A stretch of DNA of 64,000 bases from positions 7,254,001-7,318,000 of the forward strand of contig OY754468.1 of NCBI GenBank assembly GCA_963575645.1, written 5' to 3'. The notes beneath the pieces are model-generated. The model was not told where the DNA came from. It searched no databases and saw only the letters and a list, made by a program, of their open reading frames with translations. Below, piece by piece: positions 34,655 through 44,879 of the stretch; the first letter of the stretch is position 1, and every line of letters begins with the position of its first letter. Origin of the DNA: Xanthostigma xanthostigma. Its lineage: Eukaryota; Arthropoda; Insecta; Raphidioptera; Raphidiidae. The position numbers and the translations under genes were made by a program.

Positions 34655-36421
34655 ATGTTAATAGAAATGTTGTGTAGCAAAATTGTTTCAATTTTTTTGG
34701 TTCTAACTTTGTTTGTGCGAGGACATATGAATTTAAATTTCAATAAATCTCTTAAAACTGAATCTTCATCTCATGTATCAGACATAATAAATGTATATTT
34801 TAAAGATACAAACGTTGTAAAGATATTTTACGAAAATGAAGACGTATTTTCACAAATCATAACGACTTTCCAATTTTCTTATTTGGTAATAAATAGTGAA
34901 TATTCTAAAATTGATGAAGCGTACCCCGGTCCGGGTGGTTGTGTTCTAATTGGAAGTTATGGATTTTTGTCGAATATTGAAAAAAGTGGACGTTGGTCAC
35001 TGCTGAAAAACAACCTTAAATTTCTTTTTGTTATGCTGGAAAATGACTTTCAAAAAGTCATTTCGGCGTTTAAACGTTTGTGGAATTTCTTTGTTACCAG
35101 CGCAATAATAATCACAATCGAGAATGATGAGTTTGTTGATGTATTCTATCAAAATCCGATCGAAGCTATAAATAATTGTGGAAAAATTACAAAAATTGAC
35201 GTTTTAAGAAATATCTCCGATGCTGTACTGATTGTGCGAACAATGAAACGTCGAGATCTTAATCTAACAAACTGTCATTTTGTTATGGACATATTTGGAG
35301 TTCCGCCATTCCTTATAAACATAACTTCTAAAACAAATCCGGGATTAGAAGTAATTTTCTTAAAAACGTTGGCAGAATCTTTAAATATTAACACGTCAAT
35401 AACTTCAGATGCAAATTCAATACAGGGAATGTTCAACACAGGAAAATTTCTAGAATCAGAAGAAATCTTTGTTAGTTTTGAATTTTTAGGATCCAGCACG
35501 AAAATGAACGTAAAAAATGTATTTTATACAGCTAATTCATTTGAAATTGCTTTGGTTTTTGTTGTTCCATTTGCAAACCAATCTCCGCCTTGGAAAACCT
35601 TACTTTTAACGTTCGAAAAATACGTTTGGGTATTTACAGCGCTTTTAACAATAATAATTGCAATTGTTTGTCGATTAATAGCTGGCATTAAAATGGAAAC
35701 ATTCTATCAGAATTATTCCACGTGCTTTTTGCAAAGTGTTGCTATAATGGTAAGTGCTGGAATTCAATATCAACCTAAAGGCGCGTTTCTGAGGGTGTTT
35801 TTAATAATATGTCTGGTGTATGGTTGGTACTTGAACAATGTATTCCAAGCGAAATTTACAAGTTTCTTGACAAATCCTTTTTACGAGAAACAAATATCTA
35901 ATATCGATGAATTGAAAGAATTAAAAATAAAGATATATTTGAACAAAATTCATTGTAGTATATTTATTCATGACAAAGAAATTATGTCATTATCCAAAAT
36001 AACAAATATGACTATTGAAGATGCAATTCTTTTGATTTCTAATCATCAGAACGTGGCCACAGTTATCACACGCACCAGATTATTACAAGTAACATATGAT
36101 AATGCAAATTTCGATTCATTAATATATCCTTTCAAAGACAGTATCTTTTCATTTCATCGTCTCATAGAAATGCATAATTATCATCCTTTAAGATATATTG
36201 TTAACAGAATGGTTCTTCGAATGCAAGCCAGCGGTTTGCCTGTGAAGTGGCTTGCTGATTATAAACAAATGACATCCAGACCAAAACTTAAAGAGAAGAA
36301 AGTTATCGTATTAACATTGAATCACCTGCAAAGTGCTTTTCTTATTTTATTTTTGGGAAATGGAGTCTCATTATTTGTGTTTTTTTGGGAACTGCGATCA
36401 AAAATCCGAGTTTCAAGGTAG
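34655..36421 (+). CDS. Divergent ionotropic receptor (IR), gene 1
   Basis: Ligand-gated cation channel subunit of the insect chemosensory IR family, expected in the plasma membrane of sensory neurons. It is a single uninterrupted frame of 588 codons. An N-terminal hydrophobic signal (about 8-23) is followed by an extracellular N-terminal region and an S1 ligand-binding half (about 205-310, FGVPPFLINITSKTNPGLE). Then come TM1 (about 322-342), a pore region (about 355-370), TM2 (about 377-397) and the iGluR-like post-TM2 segment NNVFQAKFTSFLT. An S2 half (about 412-545) and TM3 (about 556-578) complete it. Several N-glycosylation sequons lie in the ectodomain. The second Met (34667) aligns with the only Met in genes 3 and 4 and may be the true start. 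A CAG-to-TAG change relative to gene 2 removes the last 11 residues. Divergent-IR identity is firm; the ligand is unknown. Confidence 0.9.
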   Translation: MLIEMLCSKIVSIFLVLTLFVRGHMNLNFNKSLKTESSSHVSDIINVYFKDTNVVKIFYENEDVFSQIITTFQFSYLVINSEYSKIDEAYPGPGGCVLIGSYGFLSNIEKSGRWSLLKNNLKFLFVMLENDFQKVISAFKRLWNFFVTSAIIITIENDEFVDVFYQNPIEAINNCGKITKIDVLRNISDAVLIVRTMKRRDLNLTNCHFVMDIFGVPPFLINITSKTNPGLEVIFLKTLAESLNINTSITSDANSIQGMFNTGKFLESEEIFVSFEFLGSSTKMNVKNVFYTANSFEIALVFVVPFANQSPPWKTLLLTFEKYVWVFTALLTIIIAIVCRLIAGIKMETFYQNYSTCFLQSVAIMVSAGIQYQPKGAFLRVFLIICLVYGWYLNNVFQAKFTSFLTNPFYEKQISNIDELKELKIKIYLNKIHCSIFIHDKEIMSLSKITNMTIEDAILLISNHQNVATVITRTRLLQVTYDNANFDSLIYPFKDSIFSFHRLIEMHNYHPLRYIVNRMVLRMQASGLPVKWLADYKQMTSRPKLKEKKVIVLTLNHLQSAFLILFLGNGVSLFVFFWELRSKIRVSR

Positions 36422-36916
36422 ATTACATCCAAGAGCGTGCGTTCAGTTGAATAGGGTATACCTATGCATGTAACTTATATTTAGTTAAAATGTTATTTTT
36501 TTATCTTTATTGCAATTGATTGAACTCTAAATAGTTTTTTCTTTCTAAATTTTTGCTAAATAATAAATATTAAACAAAAATGCAATAAATACGCGCGTAA
36601 TATAAAATATCGAAACGCAATGCTATTGATTCGACCGTAGTGTGACGTCAAAAAACACGTAAACATATGGTTGCCATAGAATTATTGCCTCTTTTTCAAT
36701 ACAAATTTATTTAAATGAAATTGTTGACATGTTATATGACGTCACAGATCTCCCGCGCAAAAATGGCGCGTTTGAATAATCAAAATAGCTTGCCCAAAAA
36801 GAATATTTATTTTTTAATTCAATAAGAATGTTTTAATGAATAATTTTATGTGTTTGATAACTTTCAATATGAAAATAATTGATTTTAAATATTTTCAAAA
36901 ATTGTGCATATACCCT
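36422..36916. other. 3' flank of IR gene 1
   Basis: Closely matches 53180-53620. An aataaa at about 36562 is a plausible polyadenylation signal. No other gene. Confidence 0.45.
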
Positions 36917-37180
36917 ATTATAATTATTACATCACAAGGGCCGAAAGTTGAATTTTCATCCCTGCTCGAAAGTACGTACTTTCGTCAGCAGGGACGAAAG
37001 ATATACATTTACTCCCAGTGAGAACGGCAGGAGGAAAAAATTTCTCATGCGTATTTATACTCGTAACTAGGGTTACCGCTGTCATTTAATATAACAAATT
37101 ACAGGGAGTAAATGTCAAACTTTCGTCCCTGATATAAGGGACGAAAGTACGTACTTTCGATCGAGGTATGAAGAAAATAT
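36917..37180. repeat. Palindromic repeat F, copy 2 (inverted)
   Basis: Reverse complement of most of 20345-20620, with cgaaagtacgtactttcg near 36968 and 37144 and cccagtgagaacggcaggag in between. R2 has only a short AT-rich sequence at the same place, so this copy arrived, or was lost from R2, after the duplication. Confidence 0.7.
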
Positions 37181-37297
37181 ATTTAAATCTTTGATTAACG
37201 TCAGATTAAAACTATAAATAATTGTCTGAAAAATTAGTCGATAATTTTATTTATTATAAATATATATTTTATTGTGTCGATATCAGTAAAAACTTAA

Positions 37298-40200
37298 GGA
37301 GGTTGATCCGTTACAGTCCCAATCAAAAGTAAGTCGAATTCTAAATTGGATCTTTTCCATAATAAATTTTTACAAAAGGTTATAATAGACCGGTCATTCT
37401 AAATGTTTCAGCTGTTTACCGTTATACAGTAAACCAAAATGTGTAAAAAATCGGAAATTTTCCGTAGAATTCAATGCTGTATTTTTAATACAACTGACAG
37501 TGATGGGTCTTACCGAAAATTAGGGCCAAAGTTGGTCAAAAACTGTTATTTGCGTTTTAAAAAAAAATATTCTTTGGATTGAGAAAAGTTTAATACAAAA
37601 GTTATAGAATTAATTATTACTGATCGATCTGGCTTGGTGCGATGTTAAAAAATTCGAAAATGGAGTAGCAATTATTAAAAAACCGTTAAAAATCGCTGTT
37701 TTTTGAAACGCTTGTATCTTTTTGAAAAAAAAAAAATCTTTAAGCGATACTTGGTGAAAGTGTAGCCCTTTGCAATCCAAACAAAAGCGTTTTTTGAAAT
37801 TTGAAAAATAATGAAAAGTTTTTGCAAAAACCGATTTTTTCGAAAAAAAAGCTTTTTTTTAAAATGCCAATAACTCATAAACCCGTGAGTTTTTATAAAC
37901 GTTTTGGGGCTTAAAATTTTCTTTAATAGTTTCCGTAATGTTTGCAATTACTGCGCGCCTTTTTACTTGATCGATAATATGCGAAAAATCGGTCGAAAAA
38001 TCGTTTTTCTTTTTTCCATAAGAACAAAAAATTAAATTTCTTCAAAAATTGAAATTTTCTACAATCGCCATTATTGCCATTTAATAGTTGGTATTTTTCT
38101 GTGAATTAAAAAAAAAAAAAATCAACCCTCCGACTTTCTGGAGCCGAAATATTTTTTTTTTTTTAATTCCTGCGGCGCCATTTTACAATATTAAGGGCTG
38201 AAATTTACATGAGTTACAGTTAAATACTTACAGATTAAATAAAAAATTACCAAATCCAAATCGGCCATCACTGAGCACTGCAAAGTTAGTAACATGAGCT
38301 GATCAGCACCGTGGCAAGAGAACATTAGCACTATAGGTGGAGTGGATGAAAACAAACTCCCACTGACTTTCTCTTAATCATAATGCTTGTGTTTTTATCA
38401 GTTTTTCGTGAGTATTTCAGCGGCAAATTAATTGATAATAGTGCTTGGATTATTCAGAATTGCAAAGGAAATAACAAAATATTTTTTTTTTAATTCGTGT
38501 ATTTATCTAAAAAAACTTTAAACAATGCGTGTTACAATGTTAATATTTTAAAAACAATAGCCTGCCGATGTGGGACTGAATGCAAAACAAAAACTTGCAG
38601 CTGCAGAAAGCATGGATTAAAATGTTCAAATATGTGTTTAAAGTGTGACAACGAAACTTGCACAAATATTGAAACTCCAATTATCGAAGATATTTTCGAC
38701 GATGAAGTGAACGAGCTGAATATTAGAGAAGCAGCTATAGACAGCGAGAATATGTTAATGGAATTGTAAGTGACGATGATGCTGACACATCAGAACTTAC
38801 TGTATATTACAGTGACAATAGTAGTAGCGGCGAAAGCGAATGTGACTCACCTGTATAGAAACCAAAATATAAACATTGTATCACGCATTGTTTAACGTTT
38901 TTTTAGATAAATACACGAATTAAAAAAAATATTTTGTTATTTCCTTTGCATTTCTGAATAACCTAAGCACTATTATCAATTAATTTGCCGCTGAAATACT
39001 CACGAAAAACTGATAAAAACACAAGCATTATGATTAAGAGAAAGTCAGTGGGAGTTTGTTTTCATCCACTCCACCTATAGTGCTAATGTTCTCATGCCAC
39101 GGTGCTGATCAGCTCATGTTACTAACTTTGGAGTGCTCAGTGATGACCGATTTGGATCTGGTAATTTTTTATTTACTCTGTAAGTATTAAACTGTAACTC
39201 ATGTAAATTTCAGCCCTTAATATTGTAAAATGGCGCCACAGGAATAAAAAAAATAAATATATTTCGGCTCCAGAAAGTCGGAGGGTTGATTTTTTTTTTT
39301 TTAATTCACAGAAAAATACCAGCTATTAAATGGCAATAATGACGATTGTAGAAAATTTCAATTTTTGAAGGTATATAATTTTTTGTTTTTATAGAAAAAA
39401 AATACCGATTTTTCGACCGATTTTCGCACATTACCGATCAATTAAAAAGGCGCGCAGTAATTGCAAACATTACGGAAACTATTAAAGAAAATTTTAAGCC
39501 CCAAAACGTTTATAAAAACTCACGGGTTTATGAGTTATTGGCATTTTAAAAAATGCTTTTTTTTCGAAAAAATCGTTTTTTGCAAAAACTTTTCATTATT
39601 TTTCAAATTTTCAAAAACGCTTTTGTTTGGATTGCAAAGGGCTACACTTTCACCAAGTATCGCTTAAAGATTTTTTTTTCAAAGAGATACAAGCGTTTCA
39701 AAAAACAGCGATTTTAACGGTTTTTTAATAATTGCTACTTCATTTTCGAATTTTTTAACATCGGCCAAGCCAGATCGATCCGTAATAATTAATTCTACAA
39801 CTTTTGTATTAAACTTTTCTCAATCCAAAGAATATTTTTTTTAAAAACGCAAAAAACAGTTTTTGATCAACTTTGGTCCCAATTTTCGGTAAGACCCATC
39901 ACTGTCAGTTGTTTTAAAAATACAGCATTGAATTCTACGGAAAATTTCCGATTTTTTACATATTTTGGTTTGCTGTATAACGGTTACAAAAAATTAACAT
40001 TACGTTCAAAATAGAATGACTGGTCTATAAGTCGATGATACCAATAAATTATTGTCATAAAGGCATAAATAAATATTTTGTTTTAATGGACTAAATTTTG
40101 AATTTGTTCTACAAAGTTAGGTTAGAAAAAATAAATTTATGTAAATATCTGTATTTTACATATTTTTTGCAGTAAATAATTAAAAAAATAAATTAGAAGT

Positions 40201-40584
40201 AATAATAATTAAAATTAATTCATTAAAAAGTTGAAATCTCAGTTAAAATTGTTAAAACTGGCAAGAATAAAAGTCCATAATCGAAAAGTGCTAAGGTTTA
40301 TTAATTTTTTTTATTGATTAAAAATCTCCTAATTAAATTGGAAAAAATATTAAAATATGCGTAAGACATCGATTTGGTTATTTGCAAAAAATTAAAATGA
40401 ACAGTTTGCATTCTAGGTTGACATATTTTTCATAAGACTACATGCAAATTTTTTTTTAATTTTTAACTTTATAAATCTCTTAATGATTTTGGATTTTTTA
40501 CAGAAAATTTTGTCATAAAAAAATCTATTAAAAAAACTTTATTTCAGATTTTTTTCATTATCTTTGCAAACCGGCTCAACCTCC
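37298..40584. mobile_element. TTAA-target element with 1.1-kb inverted arms
   Basis: Flanked by TTAA on both sides (37294-37297, 40585-40588). R2 has the empty site acttaaagtct near 54020. The short termini are ggaggttgatccg and cggctcaacctcc. Arms of about 1.13 kb (about 37385-38517 and 38896-40030) are inverted copies, leaving a 378-bp centre with a cysteine-rich coding remnant. The outermost 90 and 550 bp are unequal. The TTAA site fits piggyBac, Kolobok or Sola3-type transposases; I cannot choose. The minus and plus open frames in the arms (about 37675 and 39461) are mirror images, not genes. Confidence 0.85.
38500..38858 (+). pseudogene. Cysteine-rich CXC-like C-terminal exon remnant
   Basis: Lies between the arms of the TTAA element. 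It reads CRCGTECKTKTCSCRKHGLKC, then CLKCDNETCTN, then acidic sequence ending at a stop near 38769. This spacing resembles the CXC/CRC (tesmin-TSO1-like) zinc-binding motif, known in some host regulators and as a tail in some insect transposon proteins. One frame over, IVSDDDADTSELTVYY and SSGESECDSPV extend the acidic tail to a TAG at 38856, indicating a frameshift. The first in-frame codon upstream is GTG, and a plausible acceptor (acaatag) lies just before the Cys-rich part. It is probably the last exon of a lost transposase. Confidence 0.5.
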
Positions 40585-40588
40585 TTAA

Positions 40589-40873
40589 AGTCTAAGTAGG
40601 TATCGGACTTCAAACAGAATTAGTGAAAGTATAAATTTGATTTTAATTTTATTATTGTTATTCAATTTGTTGTAATAATATTTTCAAAATATGAATTGGA
40701 AAGTTTTCTATTTTTATTTTTTTACTCTTAATCCTTAAGCCTAAAAAATTACAAACTTATTGGTGATATCTTTAAAAACAGCAAAGTTAAATACTATTTC
40801 AAAATTTGGTTTTGATAATTCTTTGCGCTATGTCGTTCTCAGTGTGAGTGATGTCGCGCGACATAAATATCAT
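40589..40873. repeat. Duplicated spacer (matches 54025-54296)
   Basis: agtataaatttgattttaat, cttaatccttaagcctaaaa and gatgtcgcgcgacataaat are shared almost base for base with R2. A diverged version follows IR gene 3 (about 61690-61950). Confidence 0.75.
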
Positions 40874-41605
40874 ATCTATACTAATATATAAAGCTGAAGA
40901 GTTTGTTTGTTTGCTTGAACGCGCTAATCTCAGAAACTACTGGTTTGAATTGAATTTTTTTTTTGTTGGATAACCCATTTATCGAGGAAGGCTATAGGCT
41001 ATATAATATTACGCTACGACTAATTGGAGCGGAACATAAACGAAAAATGTTGCAATATGTGTCTCAAAATTAGTCCGTCCGACAATTAATATTATCAGGT
41101 GAAATGCCTTAACTAAATATTGCAATATTAGCGCGTGAAGACTACTAGCCTGGATAGCTCAGTCGGTAGAGTGTAAGGCTCTTAATGCTAGGTTCTAGGG
41201 TTCAAGCCCCACGTCGGCGAATAGATTTTTATTTTTTTTTATTTTCTACATTGCTTTCTTCTAAGGCTTACATTTCAATTTTTTAACATTTTATTACGAC
41301 TAATTAAAATTAAATAAATTTAATTAATAGTTCATTTGAAAACTGTTACAACTATAGGCACCTATATAAAAATAATTTTCCTACAGTGTTTTCAATTAAA
41401 TATTTCTTATATTAAAAGAAATTTATTACTTAAAAAAATATAAATACTGCTTTTTAACAACAAAAACTTTTGAACGGTAACGCCGATCATTATGAAGTTT
41501 GGACACAACATTCATCTCGGTAAACTAATATGAATGTGCGTACTCATGTACCTTCCTTCCCCATTCGTTCTTTTGCACCCGGGTGAAACCGGGCGGGACC
41601 GCTAG
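40874..41605 (+). repeat. Repeat D, inverted copy with tRNA-Lys-like core
   Basis: Starts atctatactaatatataaag and ends gggcgggaccgctagta, the reverse orientation of the other copies. The tRNA-like core at 41148-41220 has tagctcagtcggtagagtg (A box), anticodon-loop ctcttaat as in tRNA-Lys-CTT, and gggttcaagccccac (T arm). The acceptor stem pairs only at its outer three positions. It is a SINE-type derivative, not a functional tRNA gene. Confidence 0.7.
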
Positions 41606-41778
41606 TATATAATATAGTAACCAATAATATATCAAGTCATGACTGTAATAGAGTTAACAGTTGAATTGCGGCAGTTGGTGGCTCTTTTTAAAAGAAAAGA
41701 AAATCTTTTAGTGAATTGATTTTACGTAAACGAAAACCTAATTTTTCATATGAAATGATTAAATATTTATATATACAT
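41606..41778. repeat. Duplicated spacer (matches 55310-55415 and 61975-62125)
   Basis: gttgaattgcggcagttggt and ggctctttttaaaagaaaag occur in all three positions, after IR genes 1, 2 and 3. Confidence 0.65.
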
Positions 41779-43237
41779 TGTAACCTCAACTGAGGGGAAG
41801 CCGCGGCTAGCGTAGTTCAGGCGGCGCGAGGGGCGTGGGCGAAGCCAGTAAGAGATGAGAATAACCCTGATGGGAAAAGCCAGAAGGGCTGTAAGTATCC
41901 AACCACCGACCACTTACACGAATTAAAATAATTAATGGTTAACTTAAGACGACACAAATAACAATTAACAAAGTGTTGTCACGTGACGATGATAAAGTAG
42001 AGTAGTGTGGGCCCACCGACCGAGGTGAAAAGGGCGCCAGGACACAAGGGCCACACTGCAGGAATATCTAGGGAGTCCACTCCTAGACAATCGTACCACG
42101 CTGACAACACGGAACTAAATCTAAGCCCCAAACCGTTTCCAAAAACTTAATAATCAACAACAACACAACAACGATCCAATGACAACAACAACAATGAAAA
42201 CAACGTCAACAATTCAGCCCAAATGGGCGACCCCAAAACAATTAATCAAATAATTTATTAACAACTAAAAGTAATCTAATTGCGACGTAACAGCCACAAA
42301 TGACGGTTAATTAATTATGACGCAATAGCCTGAGCCAATCCGTACAAACTTCAACTACAATAGTCGACGCTCGTAAATAATCTACCGTCGAACTCAAATT
42401 AATTATAAGTTGAACTTCAACCATCAACACGGTGAGACGGAGTGTCGCACCACCTTAGGCCCTCAAATCCTAACACAATTAGGGCTCGCATCAATCATCA
42501 AACATCAACAAACATTTATTTGATTAGCTGGCATCGACGTAAAATCATTGCATTCGGCGTGACAGATACGTGGCGACGTAGTTAACGACAAATTCACAAA
42601 TTCTGAACAAAACTAAATTCCAGAAATTCCAGGAATGAATCCTGATCCACAACAACTACACCAAACTCTAATCCTAAGCGACAGAAAATCAACACTAATA
42701 TCCAGAATGCCAACAGGCCTGTTAGTTCACGGTTGATTCTATTTACAATAATGGTTACAACAATCAGAGATGGAAAAGAACCTAAAATTTGGGACCGCTC
42801 TGCGCGGAACCAAATTTTCTGTGTTACAAAAGGGTTCACGGAGGACTGCCCTAACTCGCCAACGAAACTAAAAATTTACAACCACTAAAACCTAGCCACA
42901 AAACGCCTACGAAGATTCGCCAAAAAATAGTAATCAGAATCCAATATAAAATTCACACAGCATCTGTCTCAACGACAAGATGCTTGCGCGTCGACCGCGC
43001 TCCAGCCAATGAGCTCCAGACCAGTTTAAACAAAACCGAGAATCTCGTTGCGACTCCACACATATCTCTGCGAGACGGACAGGTGTTGTTCTTTATTAAC
43101 TTATGGTCTGCCCGCCTTTCTCGCTCGCACTCATTATCACGTTTCTTTATAGTTTAAATTACGCTATAATATTCAAATAATATTTACTACACAAAATTAC
43201 CAATAACCAAAAGGGCTTAAGGTTGTAAAACGTTACA
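41779..43237. mobile_element. Solo LTR, about 1.46 kb, absent from the paralogous site
   Basis: Begins TGTAACCTC and ends ACGTTACA (TG...CA ends, inverted tgtaac/gttaca). It is flanked by acat duplications (41775-41778 and 43238-43241). The paralogous site near 55425 has uninterrupted tatatacataagtataaactac. The interior is GC-richer with no retroviral-like genes, and no internal domain or second LTR is seen. The orientation is uncertain; the minus strand has a ctataaagaaac TATA-like word near the upstream end. Confidence 0.7.
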
Positions 43238-43324
43238 ACATATAAACTACAATATACTGTCTTAACTGTATTATCCCCATTTTAGAAATTGCTTTAAATT
43301 ATAACATCAGGGTAGAGAGGGGCT

Positions 43325-43497
43325 AGTTATGCATACTGTGTATTTATATACAGATGAATGAAAAACACATTTAGATAATTATAATATTTCTTTAATGAAA
43401 AATAGGAATTAAACAAAAAAAGTGCAAGACAGGTACATACATAGTAGTAGTTGTTCGGTAAAGCGGTCGTTCGGATAATCGACGCTCCACTGTAACA
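43325..43497. repeat. Truncated pogo-like MITE
   Basis: Matches the second two thirds of the 32260-type MITE (catactgtgtatttatatac ... ttcggataatcgacgctcca, ending ctgta). The left TIR is missing. The counterpart is at 55540-55728. Confidence 0.65.
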
Positions 43498-43670
43498 CAA
43501 AATATGTATGTCCAAGACATGATGACATACTTCATACGAGCAAAAACGTTTTTAGCGGGCGTGACTTTGTTAAATATTTCAAGAAATATTTTTGAGCTTA
43601 TTTATTCAGAACTTACTGCTCAAATAATATATAACACTAAAAAACTTAACAGCAAATACGCTATTATATA

Positions 43671-44597
43671 CAGTGTGTCCCAGAATTGAGTTCACAATAG
43701 GTGAGATTGACCAAAAATTTTCGAATTGGAATTTCATATTTTGGGATTCCGCCCTGCTTGGTCTGAAACTTATTTTTAGTTTACTTTCGATTTTTTTAAA
43801 TCAAGTAGGCCTTTACAGTTGAGTAAAACCTCTTTTCATTTCAGGTAAAGTGCCTTTTCCGTTCATAATACGCAAATATGTCACTAAGAAAAGTTGTTCA
43901 CAATGAAAAATTATGGCGTTATGCATATTTTCAGAATGATCGGCCTACTTTGATAATAGAAGTAGAAAATGGGAGAAAAATATTTTTTTTTTTTTTTTAT
44001 TGACGAACACAAAAAAAACAAAAGGTGCATCGACCATATGATCATTAGCACTACAAAATTACATCCTGTATATAGTATGAAGGTACATATAATATATAGA
44101 TATGTTTAATAAAATATAATATAAAATAAAATATAATAGTTGTTTTTAATAGTAGTAATGATTAGTTAGTACTGTTTCATTAATATGTTGAGAAAAATAT
44201 TTATTATGAACGATTACATGATAAATCTTAGATGAGAAAACAGGGTGATTAGAAATATTGGCTTCCTCCATACGATTGTTTTTTCAAACAAAACAAAACA
44301 AAAGCATATTTTATCAAAGTAGGCCGATCATTCTGAAAATTTGCATAACGCCATAATTTTTCATTGTGAACGATTTTTCTTAGTGACATATTTGCGTACT
44401 ATGAACGGAAAAGGCACTTTACCTGAAACGAAAAGAGGTTTTGTTCAACTGTAAAGGCCTACTTGATTTCCAAAAATCGAACGTAAACTAAAAAATAAGT
44501 TTCAGACCAAGCAGGTCGGAATCCCAAATAATGAAATTCCAATTTGAAAATTTTTGATCAATCTCACCTATTGTGAACTCAATCCGGGGACACACTG
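43671..44597. mobile_element. Mariner-type fold-back MITE (R1 end)
   Basis: TA on both sides; TIR cagtgtgtcccagaattgag against ctcaatccggggacacactg. Arms of about 300 bp pair (cacaataggtgagattgacc, caagtaggcctttacagttg, gatcggcctactttgata and complements). A LINE 3' end interrupts the loop at 43986-44189. A second copy is at 58825-59574. Confidence 0.85.
43986..44189 (-). mobile_element. 5'-truncated LINE insertion
   Basis: Begins in + orientation with a poly(T) run, so the retroelement reads on the minus strand with a poly(A) tail. Flanked by a 13-bp duplication gagaaaaatattt (43973-43985 and 44190-44202). The other MITE copy at 59126 has the word once, as an empty site. Only 3' untranslated sequence is left. 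Confidence 0.8.
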
Positions 44598-44740
44598 TAT
44601 GTATATTTATAATATTTTTTAAATTCTTTTTCAAATATCCTCACTATGTCGTATTTTGACGGGCTCAGTCTAAAGTTATGTTGACAAGTTAGCAATTTGT
44701 TACTTCGGTTTTTAACTTTTAGTTATTTTTTATTTATGAA

Positions 44741-44870
44741 GTGTGTGTCAAACAAAACATAGGCGATTTTCAAAATATAACAGATAGTCACTACTATAAC
44801 ACCCGGCAAAAAATTCATTATATTATATTGATAATTACCGTCTTTCTTTGTACAATAGGGGGCCGCTATG
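44741..44870 (+). pseudogene. LINE ORF2 C-terminal fragment, copy R2
   Basis: Same CVKQNIGDFQNI and HYYNTRQK frame as at 28420-28625, cut after GGRYV, where a different repeat begins (tgtctgtgtgtgtatgtatg). The R1 copy continues to the KLYNKLP motif. Confidence 0.65.
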
Positions 44871-44879
44871 TACCTGTGT

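Noticed and set aside
35275-35499. Minus-strand frames over the IR genes (also 52000-52224 and 61382-61609)
   Set aside because: Antisense shadows of the IR coding sequence; no independent features.
37675-37947. Lys/Phe-rich frames at 37675-37947 (minus) and 39461-39667 (plus)
   Set aside because: They are mirror copies in the two inverted arms of the TTAA element and result from A/T-rich composition.
41148-41220. Functional tRNA-Lys gene
   Set aside because: The acceptor stem pairs at only a few positions, it is repeated in repeat D with different anticodon loops, and it has no terminator T-run at the right distance.
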